From Hyperoplus lanceolatus (Eukaryota; Chordata; Actinopteri; Uranoscopiformes; Ammodytidae), in contig CM049404.1 of the NCBI GenBank assembly GCA_026929865.2, positions 26,256,001-26,320,000 of the forward strand: a stretch of DNA of 64,000 bases. The letters run 5' to 3'. A program made the translations under genes and the position numbers. Every line of letters begins with the position of its first letter. Position 1 is the stretch's first letter. Under the pieces are notes generated by a model that was not told where the DNA came from, did not search any database, and saw only the letters and a list, made by a program, of their open reading frames with translations. Positions 13,030 through 22,999 of this stretch are shown here, piece after piece.

Positions 13030-13095
13030 GAGGGTTAGAGGGTTAGGGTTAGAGGGGTAGGGTTAGGGTTAGGGTGGGGTTAGGGTTTGGGTTAA
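13030..13095. repeat. Telomere-like GGGTTA array, copy 1
   Basis: Degenerate tandem GGGTTAG/GGGTTAGG units over about 65 bp, matching the vertebrate telomere hexamer TTAGGG with variants. It lies inside the hAT-like element. Confidence 0.8.
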
Positions 13096-13189
13096 AAGAT
13101 TCCTTTGTTGGAATGTTGTTGCACAGGCCTATTGATCTAAAAACTGGAGTGGTGTTGGTGGTGCGGTTGATGAGCTCTGCCCCTTCACC

Positions 13190-13690
13190 CAGGAGACTAG
13201 GGTTCGATTCCCAGGCAGGGTGTCTCTGCAGTGGACAGAAGAAGAGGGTGCTGCTGACCAGGGTTAAATAAAAAGTTAAAACAACTTGAATAGTGATTTA
13301 GAAATGCTAAGAGTAATTAGAATAATGAAAGATTAAGAATTAGAAAATTAAAATAATTGGAAGATTGAAATGATTAAAAAGTTAAAATAATTAAGAAAGT
13401 CTCTAAGAGATTAGAATAATTAGAAAACCACTAAGAAGGCAAAAAAAACTTAGCATGTTGGGGGCGGGGCGGGGGCTGTGGTCAGCAGCGTGGATGCTCC
13501 AGGGTGGGAAGAAGAGGGTGCTGCTGACCAGGATCAAATAAAACGTTAAAACAACTTTAATAAATATTTGGAAATGGTATAAAAAATCAGAACAGCTAGA
13601 ATAGTGAGAATTAAAACAATTAAAAAATTAAAATAATTAGACAATTGAAATAATTAAATAATTAGAATAATAAAATTAGAAAAATTAAAA
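13190..13690. repeat. Duplicated block with AT-rich minisatellite
   Basis: A block 'gaagagggtgctgctgacca' followed by a variant of 'aaataaaaagttaaaacaac' occurs at about 13240 and again at about 13510. Each copy is followed by a degenerate 'ttaaaataattaga' tandem array (about 13283-13420 and 13560-13690). A single B-box-like 'ggttcgattcc' occurs at about 13201, but no full tRNA-like promoter is visible. Confidence 0.65.
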
Positions 13691-13699
13691 AAAAAAGTT

Positions 13700-13759
13700 C
13701 GGGTTAGAGGGTTAGGGGTAGGTTTAGGGTTTAGGGGTTAGGAGTTAGGGTTAGGGTTA
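13700..13759. repeat. Telomere-like GGGTTA array, copy 2
   Basis: A second run of GGGTTAG, GGTTTAGG and GGGTTAGG variants, about 60 bp. It ends in exact TTAGGGTTAGGGTTA. Confidence 0.8.
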
Positions 13760-13818
13760 CACTTTTTATCTTTTGCAGATCTCACACATGTATATAATGT
13801 AAATTATTATACTATAAA

Positions 13819-14046
13819 GCAACACTGGGATTCAATGGGAGTAATTTTTCAAAACAAAGGTTTTGTATTTGTGTTATAGTTTTAGCCTAAAGTTTAAGGT
13901 TATTTAGTTTTATATAAAACTAAATGACTGTAAACCTTAAACTTTAGTGAACTTTAGCTTAAAACACAAATAATACACAATTTACTCATGATAAGTGATT
14001 GGGCCTTTTGTTTTGAAAAATGACTCCCATTGAAGCTCAGTGTTGC
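13819..14046. repeat. Large imperfect palindrome
   Basis: The left arm starts 'gcaacactgggattcaatgg' and the right arm ends with the complement ('ccattgaagctcagtgttgc'). The arms continue with matching 'ttttcaaaacaaa', 'cctaaagtttaaggtt' and 'atttagttttata' blocks. The centre is near 13912, and the right arm carries about 40 extra bases. This is consistent with a foldback MITE. Confidence 0.7.
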
Positions 14047-14157
14047 GTTTTTGCAACATTAAAAGAAATCACTGAAAATCATGTAAATTTAACTTTTTTA
14101 GTTTGGTTATTGAAGTAATATGTTACAGAACAACTTTACAATACAGGAAAAAAATAT

Positions 14158-14608
14158 TGTAACTGCAGGCAGTGTTTTCCTGCTCTGTCAAGTTTTATGT
14201 GTAATTCAGTCTTTTACCTCAAGGTGGACTCTCGTACTATTTTTCGTAAATGCACCTGTTGCTTTATTTCTTTGTCTTATTCGTTGTTTTTATCCGGAAG
14301 TTGGGCAGAAGCTAGCGATGCAGCGGCAGACAAGCCACGTTTTTATTTGTTAAGGTTTATTGCCAAGATTTCCTCCAAGCAAGATTTTCGTTTAACCCCA
14401 TTGGTACAAGCAGGCAAAGTGGTCAGTATTGTGTATTTGTTTCATTTTAATTTGCTGTGAAGAACTTATGTGCTCTTAGATAATTGTATTAGTATTAAGC
14501 TAATTTCATGTCTACCACCAGTTCTACGGTGTGATGATGTCTACAAGACTGCGACATTAAAGCATCAGTAAAAGGATCCGGAGTCTCGTGTAATCAATGG
14601 GCGTTACA
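14158..14608 (+). repeat. 5' LTR of BEL/Pao element
   Basis: 451 bp, beginning TG and ending CA within the inverted hexamer pair TGTAAC/GTTACA. An ATTAAA near the 3' part may act as a poly(A) signal. Confidence 0.95.
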
Positions 14609-15209
14609 GTAGAACACTTCACTGCATCGGTGAAGGCTCCAAGATGGACGTAACACGGAGCTGCGCCCCGGTCAGAAGACGACGTCACCGCACGCTGTAA
14701 AAGGAGGTACCGCGAAAAGAACTGTCGCGCTTGAATGCACAAAGAGCAGACGTTAGAGAAGCAACCTTGCAGAAGATCGCATTTTGAAAGTAGCAGAAGT
14801 AATCTGGCATTTAAATTTCATTGTGGACATTTCATTTTTGTGCTGCCTGTGGACTTTTTATTTGCGGTTGATTTTAAGAATCAAAGTGACTTAGTAAATA
14901 CACTGTTTTGAAGTGAGTCAAGCATAAGATGTTTTAAGTTTAACACCCTATTATTGTGTGTAATTTCATAGAAGAGCTTTTCATATTAAGACTGTGCCTA
15001 AGATTTCACAGCTTTAGTATTTGCCATAAACTGCAATTCTAAGTGGGCCTTATACAGTATATTGCCTATTTTATCTCATATTGTGCATTTAAAAAAAAAA
15101 AAAAAAGGGGAAACATTTCCTTTGGGTTACATATTTTATTTCATATCAGCACATTTGAGAAATAGCCTACATTTCATTTAAATCTCAACACATTTCATAA
15201 ACACTTAAC

Positions 15210-18200
15210 ATGTCACAAACAAGTGTTAGTGCCACACAGGCAACTAAAGAAGCCAATCATGAAGACCAACAAAAGGATGGTGATAGGAAAAGTACCCCAT
15301 CTCAAGCTGACGCTGGTGAGCATGCGGAAACGACAGTACAAGACTCACAGTCCCAGGTTGGTGAACATCCTACACAACAGCCTCCAGACATGAGAAGAAG
15401 CGAACGTTCACGAACGCTAACTGAAAAAGGAAAGGCTCAGCTGGATGAAAGGTTGTGTGATCTAAAAGCGCATTTTTTGAAGCTGTATGGAAAGTGGAAA
15501 TTTCAAATTAATGGCTTAAGACATTCCATTAAGAAAAATGATGATGTGGATCTAATTGAGGATGTTGTAAGCACAATTAACTCTATCCAAGATCAGATTG
15601 ACAAAACTTACCTCAAAATAAGGGATATTGCAACTCCTGAACCTGAAATCCGGAGAATTAATGACACATGTAATGCACTCACTGTGACTGCAAATAAAAG
15701 AGCTCAACAATACCTCTGTGGTAATGAAGATTCAGAAGTTGTACCCTGGCCTGAAGCTGAGTCAGTGTTTGACAGCACAGTATCCAGTGCAAGCTCGCTT
15801 AAACCCAGCTGTAAGTCAACCACCTCATCCAGTCAGTCAAGGTATACAAAACAACAAGCAGCGGCTGAAGTTGCAGCTACACAAGAAGTTCTCAAAATAA
15901 TGAAAGAACAACATCAGCGAGAAGAAGAGATTCGGAAACTTGAGGTGCAGGAACAAATGTTAACAGCTCAAAGAGAAGCTGAAGAAAAAGAAATAGAAGC
16001 AGAAAATGCTAGAAAACAAACTCAGTTTATTTCAGAAAGTGCTGCTAGAAGAACAGAACTGGAAAGGAAAAAGCGAGAAGTGGAACGGTTGGAGGAAATA
16101 AAAAAGCACAATGCAGCACAAGCCAGGCTGAATATTTTCTCAGATGATCAGTATGATGAAGTAGAGCACCAGTCAGCCAGTTTGACTGAACAGGGTCAAG
16201 ACATCTATCCATCCCCACTAAAAGTTCCAGTTTCCCCCCACCAATCATCTGCACTCAACCCTGTAAGCAACCCCCTTTATCCTGCTCAACAAGCACTACT
16301 TCCCCGAGCTAGCCCTGCTCAACAAACCATACACGATCCACCTTATCATCCACACATAGCTGCCGTCACTAAGACCTCTCCCCAACATCCCTTAACGTTC
16401 ACATCCAATTACACACCTCAACCAGCCAGTTTCCTTCAATCTCCAATGGTTCACCAAGCCATTCTCCCTCAACCTCCTACAGTGCAACAAGTTCCACTTA
16501 CCAAGGCTCCCACTACTCACTCACCCACATTCACCACCACTCATGAAGCCTCCAATGATCTTGTGAGAACACTCGCTGAAGCGATTACAGCCAATCGTAT
16601 CCCAATCCCTGAACCGGCTGTCTTCATAGGAGATCCTCTCAAGTATAATGATTGGAAGCTTTCATTCTGTACTCTGATCGATCGTAAGAACCTGCCAACT
16701 CAGGAAAAACTCTTCTTTTTGCGTAAGTATGTTGGTGGCCCAGCCAAAAGAGCTATTGAAGGACATTTCCTAGTAGCAACAGAAACAGCTTACAAAGCCG
16801 CCTGGGACAAACTTGAGGATAGATACGGCAATCCGTTTGTTATTGGTAAGGCATACCGTGACAGGATACACGCATGGCATAAAATTGGTCACAAGGACAG
16901 CGAAGATCTTCGTGAGTTTGTAGATTTTCTAAGCAGTGTTGAATCAGCCATGCCTTATGTTCAAGGTTTACAAGCTCTTAACGACTGTGTGGAAAACCAA
17001 AAAATAGCTGCCAAATTACCTGATTGGTTAAGCACACGTTGGAACAGAAAGGTCACTATGTACCAAGATGAACACAAACTGTTCCCTGATTTCAGTTGCT
17101 TCATGCAGTTTCTCAACCTTGAGGCTCGAATTGCATGCAACCCAGTCACATCTTTTTCAGCAATAAAGCTAACAGAACACGAAGCTAAGCAAAAGGAAAG
17201 GGAATATACACAAAATCAGAAACTCAGTGCTAAGGCTTTCACCACTAGCTCAAGTGAGAACACGAGCATCATGTGCATTTTCTGTAAGAGGCAAGGCCAT
17301 ACTCTCCATAAATGTTTCAACATGATGGAAAGGTCAGTTGAAGAAAGAGTTAAATTTGTACAACTGGAAAAGTTGTGTTTTGGCTGCCTCAAGACTGGCC
17401 ACAACTCCAAAGCCTGTACATCTAGGAGCATATGTGACTCATGTGGACGAAACCACCCTACATGCCTGCATCAAGATCGATGGGTGTATAACCAAGGACA
17501 AAGTAGAGAAAACGAACATGAACGATCTAATGCAACCAAGGAAGCTAAAACTAAAGAGTCTAAACTGCCACGTACACATGAGCCAAAGCAAGCTACCTCC
17601 AACAGAGTCGTTCAAGAGAAAAGTACCACTCATACATCTACTGTTGTCCCAGTTTATGTCTCCACCTCAGCTGAACCAGATAAGGAAGTTCTAGTGTATG
17701 CCTTGCTTGACACTCAGAGTGACACCACCTTCATATTAAAGGATACAGCCGAGGCATTGAATGTCAAGAAGGAGCCAGTGAAACTGACAGTGTCAACGAT
17801 AACATCAATGACAAAGGTCGTATCCAGCCAAAGGGTGAGTGGTCTACGAGTAAGAGGTATTAACTCTGAAAATATAATCAAACTCCCAACAACTTATACC
17901 AGGGATTATATACCAGCAAATAGATCTCATATACCCACTAGTACAACTGCAAAGTTATGGCCTCACTTAGAACATCTAGAGCATGAAATGTCTCCAGAGC
18001 TTGATTGTGAAGTAGGATTGTTGATAGGCTATAACTGCCCCCAAGCCCTACTTCCCAGAGACGTCATTAGTGGCAGTGAGGACCAGCCATACGCACTTAA
18101 GTCTGCGTTGGGTTGGAGCATCATTGGCTACAGCAATGCTGGCCTTGAACATGATGATGAAATAGGCATGAGTCACCGTATCATCACAAAGCAAGTCATA

Positions 18201-21200
18201 CCAGCAATCAAGTCTTCAGTTGAACTCAAGTCTGAGGTCCATTTTGTCTGCAGGACCCAAGTCAAAGAAATGATGACTCCAGCAGACATAATAAAAGTCT
18301 TCGAGTCGGATTTCACTGAGAGGACCAGTGAAGAAGTTTCAATGTCACGAGAAGACATCAAGTTTTTGACAATGATTAAAAAGGGCATCTATCAGAAGCC
18401 TAATGGACACTACGAAATGCCATTGCCTTTTAAGGAAGAAAGGCCAAGTCTGCCCAACAATAAAGCATATGCAGAAAATCGGCTTAAATGCCTGGAGAAA
18501 CGTTTGACAAAAGATGAACGATACCACAAGGATTATGTGGCTTTCATGGAGGACATGATCGCAAGAGATGATGCTGAAAAGGTTCCAGAGATGGATATGA
18601 GCAATCAGACAGTATGGTATATCCCTCACCATGGAGTTTATCATCCCCAAAAGCCGGGAAAGATTCGCGTTGTCTTCGATTGTTCAGCAAAGTATCGGAA
18701 CACATCACTAAACGAACATCTACTCACTGGGCCTGACCTTACCAATGCCCTCATAGGGGTCTTGTGTCGTTTCCGTAAGGGGCAAGTAGCCATCATGTGT
18801 GATGTGGAGCGTATGTTCCATCAGTTTCATGTTGCACCAAGGGACCAAGACTACCTCAGATTCCTGTGGTGGGAGGGAGGTAATCTGGAAGCTCCCCCAT
18901 CAGTGTATCGCATGAAGGTTCACTTATTTGGTGCTGCCTCATCGCCAGGGTGTGCAAACTTTGGGCTTAAGCACCTCGCTGCACAAGGAGCAGGCAAATT
19001 TAACGAAGCCACCCTAAGGTTTATCCAGCGCAACTTTTACGTTGACGATGGACTGGTAAGTGTGGACAATGAAGCAGAAGCCATCCAGCTAGTCAAAGAG
19101 GCAAGGGATCTCTGCTGCACCGGTATGCTCCGCTTACACAAATTCCTTACCAATAGCAAGGAGGTGCTTGCCACGATCCCAAAGAAAGAATGCGCAGAGG
19201 GTGCTACCGACCTGGACTTGGCCCTCGGAGAACCCAAGATGGAAAGGGCTCTCGGGGTCCAGTGGTGCCTTAGTTCAGATAAGTTCCAGTTCAGAGTCGA
19301 GGTAAAGGAAAATCCCTTTACCAGAAGAGGAGTATTGTCCACAGTGGCCTCAATTTTTGATCCTCTTGGATTTGTTGCACCCTTTATTTTGATCGGGAAG
19401 CAGATCCTGCAAAGGATGTGTCAGGAGAAGATGGACTGGGATGAACCACTTCCTGATGACCTCCAGCGGCGTTGGGAAGCTTGGTTACAGGATCTTCACA
19501 ATCTATCTTCAGTTGAGATACCACGATGTTATGTACCCTCGACTATCAAGGAAGTTCAGCACTATGAATTACACCATTTTAGCGACGCTAGTGTGTCTGG
19601 CTACGGAACATGTTCTTACCTCAAAGCTGTTAACAAGTCTGGAGAAGTCCATTGTGCTCTTGTTATGGGGAAGGCTAGAGTTGCGCCAACAAAGGTGACA
19701 ACCATCCCAAGACTGGAACTCTCAGCAGCTGTAGTCGCCACAAGAATAAGTGATATGCTTACGTGTGAACTAGAACTGGAAGGTCTATGTGAATATTTTT
19801 GGACTGATTCCAAGGTTGTTCTTGGTTACATTAATAATGACGCAAGGCGGTTCCATGTATTTGTGGCCAACCGGGTTCAGCGGATTAAATCCAGCACAGA
19901 GCCAAGTCAGTGGCATTATGTTGCTTCAAAGGAGAACCCTGCTGACCATGCCTCTCGTGGGCTCACCGTAAAGGAGCTTGTAGAGTCCAACTGGTTTACA
20001 GGACCGAGATTCCTGTGGCAAATAGAACTCCCTCTGGAAGAAGAAATTAAGGTGGGGGAGCTTGACGACGAGGACCCAGAACTCAAAGGAGCACAGGTTC
20101 ACACTACTGAAGCACAGGAGGATAGGTCACTGTCAGATCGTTTACAGAAGTTTTCAGACTTAAGGACAGCTGTAAGAGCCATCGCAAGACTTAAACGGTG
20201 TGCAAGGGAGATAAAGGGTCTAAAGACAGGATCTGATAAAGTTACTACACTTGAAGAAAGACAGGAAGCTGAACAATTCATAATCCATGCAGTTCAAGAA
20301 GAAGCGTTTAGTGAAGAAATAAAATCTCTGAAGCAAAGCAAAGAGCTGCCTGAGAATAATTCAACTAAGCTGCACAAGTTAAGCCCATTCATTGATAGTC
20401 ATGGTATCCTGAGGGTGGGAGGGAGATTGACAGAAGCAGCACTTCATCCCCACGTGAAACACCCTGCTATCCTCCCAAAAGGGCATCATGTGTCTCGTCT
20501 ATTAATTAAGCACTTCCACGAGAAGGTGCTACATCAAGGTCGTGGAATGACCATCAATGAACTACGCTCCAACGGAATTTGGATTCTTGGTTGTAGCAGT
20601 GAAGTGTCATCTTTTATCTTCAGATGCGTTAAGTGCAGGAAGTTTAGAAAGTGTACTCAAGAACAAAAAATGGCCGACCTTCCACTAGAGAGGATGGAAG
20701 CCACCTCTCCATTTACGTACAGTGGTATGGACTGTTTTGGACCATTTCATGTGAAGGATGGAAGGAAAGAGCTCAAGAGATATGGGCTCCTATTTACGTG
20801 CATGTGCTCAAGAGCTATCCATATCGAGATGTTGGATGACCTTACCTCTGATGCGTTCCTCAACGCACTGCGTTGCTTTATTGCTTTAAGAGGCAATGTA
20901 AGTCAGCTTCAAAGTGACCAAGGCACAAATTTCGTGGGTGCACGGAATGAATTCAAGGAACTTATGAAAGAAATCGAGCAAGAACGTGTGAAAGAACTGG
21001 GATGTAGCTTTGTCATGAACCCACCTGCATCCAGTCACATGGGTGGTGTCTGGGAGAGGCAGATACGAACGGTCAGAAGTGTCCTTACATCCATCCTAGA
21101 CCAGTCTGCAAGAAGACTAGACAGTTCTTCACTGAGAACCTTCCTATATGAAGTAATGGCTATAGTGAATAGTCGACCGTTGACCACAGAGCATCTCAAT

Positions 21201-21644
21201 GATCCAGCAGGACCAGAACCTTTGACGCCAAATCATATTCTGACAATGAAATCGTCAATCATTGAACCGCCACCTGGAGAGTTTGTAAGAGAAGATCTCT
21301 ATCTCCAGAAGAGATGGAAGAGAGTTCAGTTCTTGTCAAATGAGTTCTGGAACAGGTGGAGAAAGGAGTATTTGCTGAGTCTGCAACAGAGAAGTAAATG
21401 GAGCAAGGACAGGAGAAATGCTAAAGTGAATGACATAGTCCTGTTGCAAGATGATGCCACGTCCAGAAATCAGTGGAAGATGGCAAAGGTTACTGAAGTC
21501 TTCCCAGGAGCTGATGGGAAAGTCAGAAAGCTCAAACTACTGCTTAGTGACACAACACGAGACAGTAAAGGCACATACACAACTAGACCATTTTATTTGG
21601 AAAGATCCATACATAAAACGGTCCTTTTGCTTGAAGCTGAATAA
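15210..21644 (+). CDS. BEL/Pao Gag-Pol polyprotein, 2144 aa, intact
   Basis: A single open frame encodes Gag and Pol with no stop or frameshift. In order: a glutamate-rich coiled coil (about residues 210-310), a Pro/Gln-rich linker, a DUF1759-like Gag core (about 460-670), two CX2CX4HX4C zinc knuckles (about 687-700 and 725-738), an aspartic protease region with LLDTQSDTTF (about 830), a reverse transcriptase with the NFYVDDG catalytic box (about 1273), an RNase H/A17 region (FSDAS about 1455; WTDSK about 1530), an integrase zinc-binding region (about 1768-1810), a DDE core (GMDCFGPF about 1840, SDQGTNF about 1903, VWERQ about 1949) and a C-terminal DUF5641-like domain. The order PR-RT-RH-IN fits BEL/Pao. 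The protease has Q where most retroelement proteases have G (DTQS versus DTGS/DSGS), which may be a family variant. The first ATG was used as the start; the leader from the LTR is about 600 bp. Confidence 0.95.
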   Translation: MSQTSVSATQATKEANHEDQQKDGDRKSTPSQADAGEHAETTVQDSQSQVGEHPTQQPPDMRRSERSRTLTEKGKAQLDERLCDLKAHFLKLYGKWKFQINGLRHSIKKNDDVDLIEDVVSTINSIQDQIDKTYLKIRDIATPEPEIRRINDTCNALTVTANKRAQQYLCGNEDSEVVPWPEAESVFDSTVSSASSLKPSCKSTTSSSQSRYTKQQAAAEVAATQEVLKIMKEQHQREEEIRKLEVQEQMLTAQREAEEKEIEAENARKQTQFISESAARRTELERKKREVERLEEIKKHNAAQARLNIFSDDQYDEVEHQSASLTEQGQDIYPSPLKVPVSPHQSSALNPVSNPLYPAQQALLPRASPAQQTIHDPPYHPHIAAVTKTSPQHPLTFTSNYTPQPASFLQSPMVHQAILPQPPTVQQVPLTKAPTTHSPTFTTTHEASNDLVRTLAEAITANRIPIPEPAVFIGDPLKYNDWKLSFCTLIDRKNLPTQEKLFFLRKYVGGPAKRAIEGHFLVATETAYKAAWDKLEDRYGNPFVIGKAYRDRIHAWHKIGHKDSEDLREFVDFLSSVESAMPYVQGLQALNDCVENQKIAAKLPDWLSTRWNRKVTMYQDEHKLFPDFSCFMQFLNLEARIACNPVTSFSAIKLTEHEAKQKEREYTQNQKLSAKAFTTSSSENTSIMCIFCKRQGHTLHKCFNMMERSVEERVKFVQLEKLCFGCLKTGHNSKACTSRSICDSCGRNHPTCLHQDRWVYNQGQSRENEHERSNATKEAKTKESKLPRTHEPKQATSNRVVQEKSTTHTSTVVPVYVSTSAEPDKEVLVYALLDTQSDTTFILKDTAEALNVKKEPVKLTVSTITSMTKVVSSQRVSGLRVRGINSENIIKLPTTYTRDYIPANRSHIPTSTTAKLWPHLEHLEHEMSPELDCEVGLLIGYNCPQALLPRDVISGSEDQPYALKSALGWSIIGYSNAGLEHDDEIGMSHRIITKQVIPAIKSSVELKSEVHFVCRTQVKEMMTPADIIKVFESDFTERTSEEVSMSREDIKFLTMIKKGIYQKPNGHYEMPLPFKEERPSLPNNKAYAENRLKCLEKRLTKDERYHKDYVAFMEDMIARDDAEKVPEMDMSNQTVWYIPHHGVYHPQKPGKIRVVFDCSAKYRNTSLNEHLLTGPDLTNALIGVLCRFRKGQVAIMCDVERMFHQFHVAPRDQDYLRFLWWEGGNLEAPPSVYRMKVHLFGAASSPGCANFGLKHLAAQGAGKFNEATLRFIQRNFYVDDGLVSVDNEAEAIQLVKEARDLCCTGMLRLHKFLTNSKEVLATIPKKECAEGATDLDLALGEPKMERALGVQWCLSSDKFQFRVEVKENPFTRRGVLSTVASIFDPLGFVAPFILIGKQILQRMCQEKMDWDEPLPDDLQRRWEAWLQDLHNLSSVEIPRCYVPSTIKEVQHYELHHFSDASVSGYGTCSYLKAVNKSGEVHCALVMGKARVAPTKVTTIPRLELSAAVVATRISDMLTCELELEGLCEYFWTDSKVVLGYINNDARRFHVFVANRVQRIKSSTEPSQWHYVASKENPADHASRGLTVKELVESNWFTGPRFLWQIELPLEEEIKVGELDDEDPELKGAQVHTTEAQEDRSLSDRLQKFSDLRTAVRAIARLKRCAREIKGLKTGSDKVTTLEERQEAEQFIIHAVQEEAFSEEIKSLKQSKELPENNSTKLHKLSPFIDSHGILRVGGRLTEAALHPHVKHPAILPKGHHVSRLLIKHFHEKVLHQGRGMTINELRSNGIWILGCSSEVSSFIFRCVKCRKFRKCTQEQKMADLPLERMEATSPFTYSGMDCFGPFHVKDGRKELKRYGLLFTCMCSRAIHIEMLDDLTSDAFLNALRCFIALRGNVSQLQSDQGTNFVGARNEFKELMKEIEQERVKELGCSFVMNPPASSHMGGVWERQIRTVRSVLTSILDQSARRLDSSSLRTFLYEVMAIVNSRPLTTEHLNDPAGPEPLTPNHILTMKSSIIEPPPGEFVREDLYLQKRWKRVQFLSNEFWNRWRKEYLLSLQQRSKWSKDRRNAKVNDIVLLQDDATSRNQWKMAKVTEVFPGADGKVRKLKLLLSDTTRDSKGTYTTRPFYLERSIHKTVLLLEAE

Positions 21645-21768
21645 AAGGTCAATCCATTTGTGAAAGTGATGTAACCACATTGTCAGATTATACGATGTTT
21701 TTCTTTGGGTAAGAAGCTGTTCACTAAGTTAATTCTGTTAGAAATCATACGTTGTCTGATGGTGGGAG

Positions 21769-22219
21769 TGTAACTGCAGGCAGTGTTTTCCTGCTCTGTC
21801 AAGTTTTATGTGTAATTCAGTCTTTTACCTCAAGGTGGACTCTCGTACTATTTTTCGTAAATGTACCTGTTGCTTTATTTCTTTGTCTTATTCGTTGTTT
21901 TTATCCGGAAGTTGGGCAGAAGCTAGCGATGCAGCGGCAGACAAGCCACGTTTTTATTTGTTAAGGTTTATTGCCAAGATTTCCTCCAAGCAAGATTTTC
22001 GTTTAACCCCATTGGTACAAGCAGGCAAAGTGGTCAGTATTGTGTATTTGTTTCATTTTAATTTGCTGTGAAGAACTTATGTGCTCTTAGATAATTGTAT
22101 TAGTATTAAGCTAATTTCATGTCTACCACCAGTTCTACGGTGTGATGATGTCTACAAGACTGCGACATTAAAGCATCAGTAAAAGGATCCGGAGTCTCGT
22201 GTAATCAATGGGCGTTACA
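21769..22219 (+). repeat. 3' LTR of BEL/Pao element
   Basis: 451 bp, one base different from the 5' LTR by visual comparison. It is preceded by a purine-rich 'ggtgggag' that could be the polypurine tract. Confidence 0.95.
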
Positions 22220-22999
22220 AATATTAAAGGTCAAGTACTTACTTGGAAAATTGTTAAAATTGATCCAACAGAGAGAGCTGGGAGCTCAGTGGGAGTCATC
22301 CATGTCGTTTGAATCTGAAATGTTGCTGTTCTTACAATATTAATATTTTCCCGCCGAAATTGGTGATTTGATACATTGTATAGTCTGGAGTGCTGGAATA
22401 TGTAGTATTTGTGTATATTTAGTCCTGGAAAATGACGACAAAACAGCTTCCAAGAGATGTTGCAAATTTACAACAGTGGATCTCAGAGGGCAGGACAGTC
22501 AGTTAATTTATGCTCAACTGTGTGGCGCTGCATGATAGAGGTTACTTTATAACAGAGATAAATAAATGCAAGTTATAGCTTGGAAACTGAGGCTTAGGGG
22601 GCAAACAATACACTCTTGACTCCATTCATGTATGTGTTACCTCGCTGATGGGGCAGGCCAGGGAGTAGGTGTGTGTGTGCAGCAGCTGTGAACTGCTGTG
22701 GCAACGCGCCTCCGTTTGTGTCCACTCTGCGGGTTCACGTTGACAAAGGAAGTGTGTGCGGAGGAGGAGGAGGGGGGGGCATATTTATTGGGGCATTATT
22801 GTCAAAAGTTTTTAATCGTTGAGCATTTATAGATGACAATGTCGGCATGGGCCACATACACTGTAAAAAAAAAATAATAATAATAATAATTTTTTATTTT
22901 TTATTTTTTTTCAAAAGGGCACTTGATTGGGCCAGGGGAAAAGGGCAGGTGCTTCAGCACCACTTCAGGTCTACCTGTGCACGCCACTGATAAGCTGTA

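Larger units (their letters stand above)
14158..22219 (+). mobile_element. Complete BEL/Pao LTR retrotransposon
   Basis: The 8062-bp element has 451-bp direct LTRs at 14158-14608 and 21769-22219, each TGTAAC...GTTACA. It is flanked by the 5-bp duplication AATAT (14153-14157 and 22220-22224). The LTRs show one difference by eye (C at about 14252 versus T at about 21863), so insertion was recent. One uninterrupted Gag-Pol frame fills the interior and no env frame is present between its stop (21644) and the 3' LTR. I could not place a convincing primer-binding site: no TGG follows the 5' LTR within a few bases. Confidence 0.95.
12364..22989. mobile_element. hAT-like DNA transposon, non-autonomous, host of a BEL/Pao insertion
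   Basis: The ends are perfect 15-bp inverted repeats (CAGTGGCGTGCACAG at 12364; CTGTGCACGCCACTG ending at 22989). They are flanked by an exact 8-bp duplication ATAAGCTG at 12356-12363 and 22990-22997. An 8-bp duplication with CAGNGGCG ends is typical of hAT elements. Subtracting the retrotransposon and its duplication leaves about 2.56 kb with no transposase frame, so it moved in trans. It carries TTAGGG-like arrays, AT-rich short tandem repeats and a palindrome, listed separately. Confidence 0.85.

Noticed and set aside
13174-13230. tRNA gene or SINE head around a B-box-like GGTTCGATTCC
   Set aside because: No convincing A box or cloverleaf, and the stretch lies in a repeated block of the hAT-like element.
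21644-21769. An env gene in the BEL/Pao element
   Set aside because: Only 124 bp separate the Gag-Pol stop from the 3' LTR and no further frame exists.
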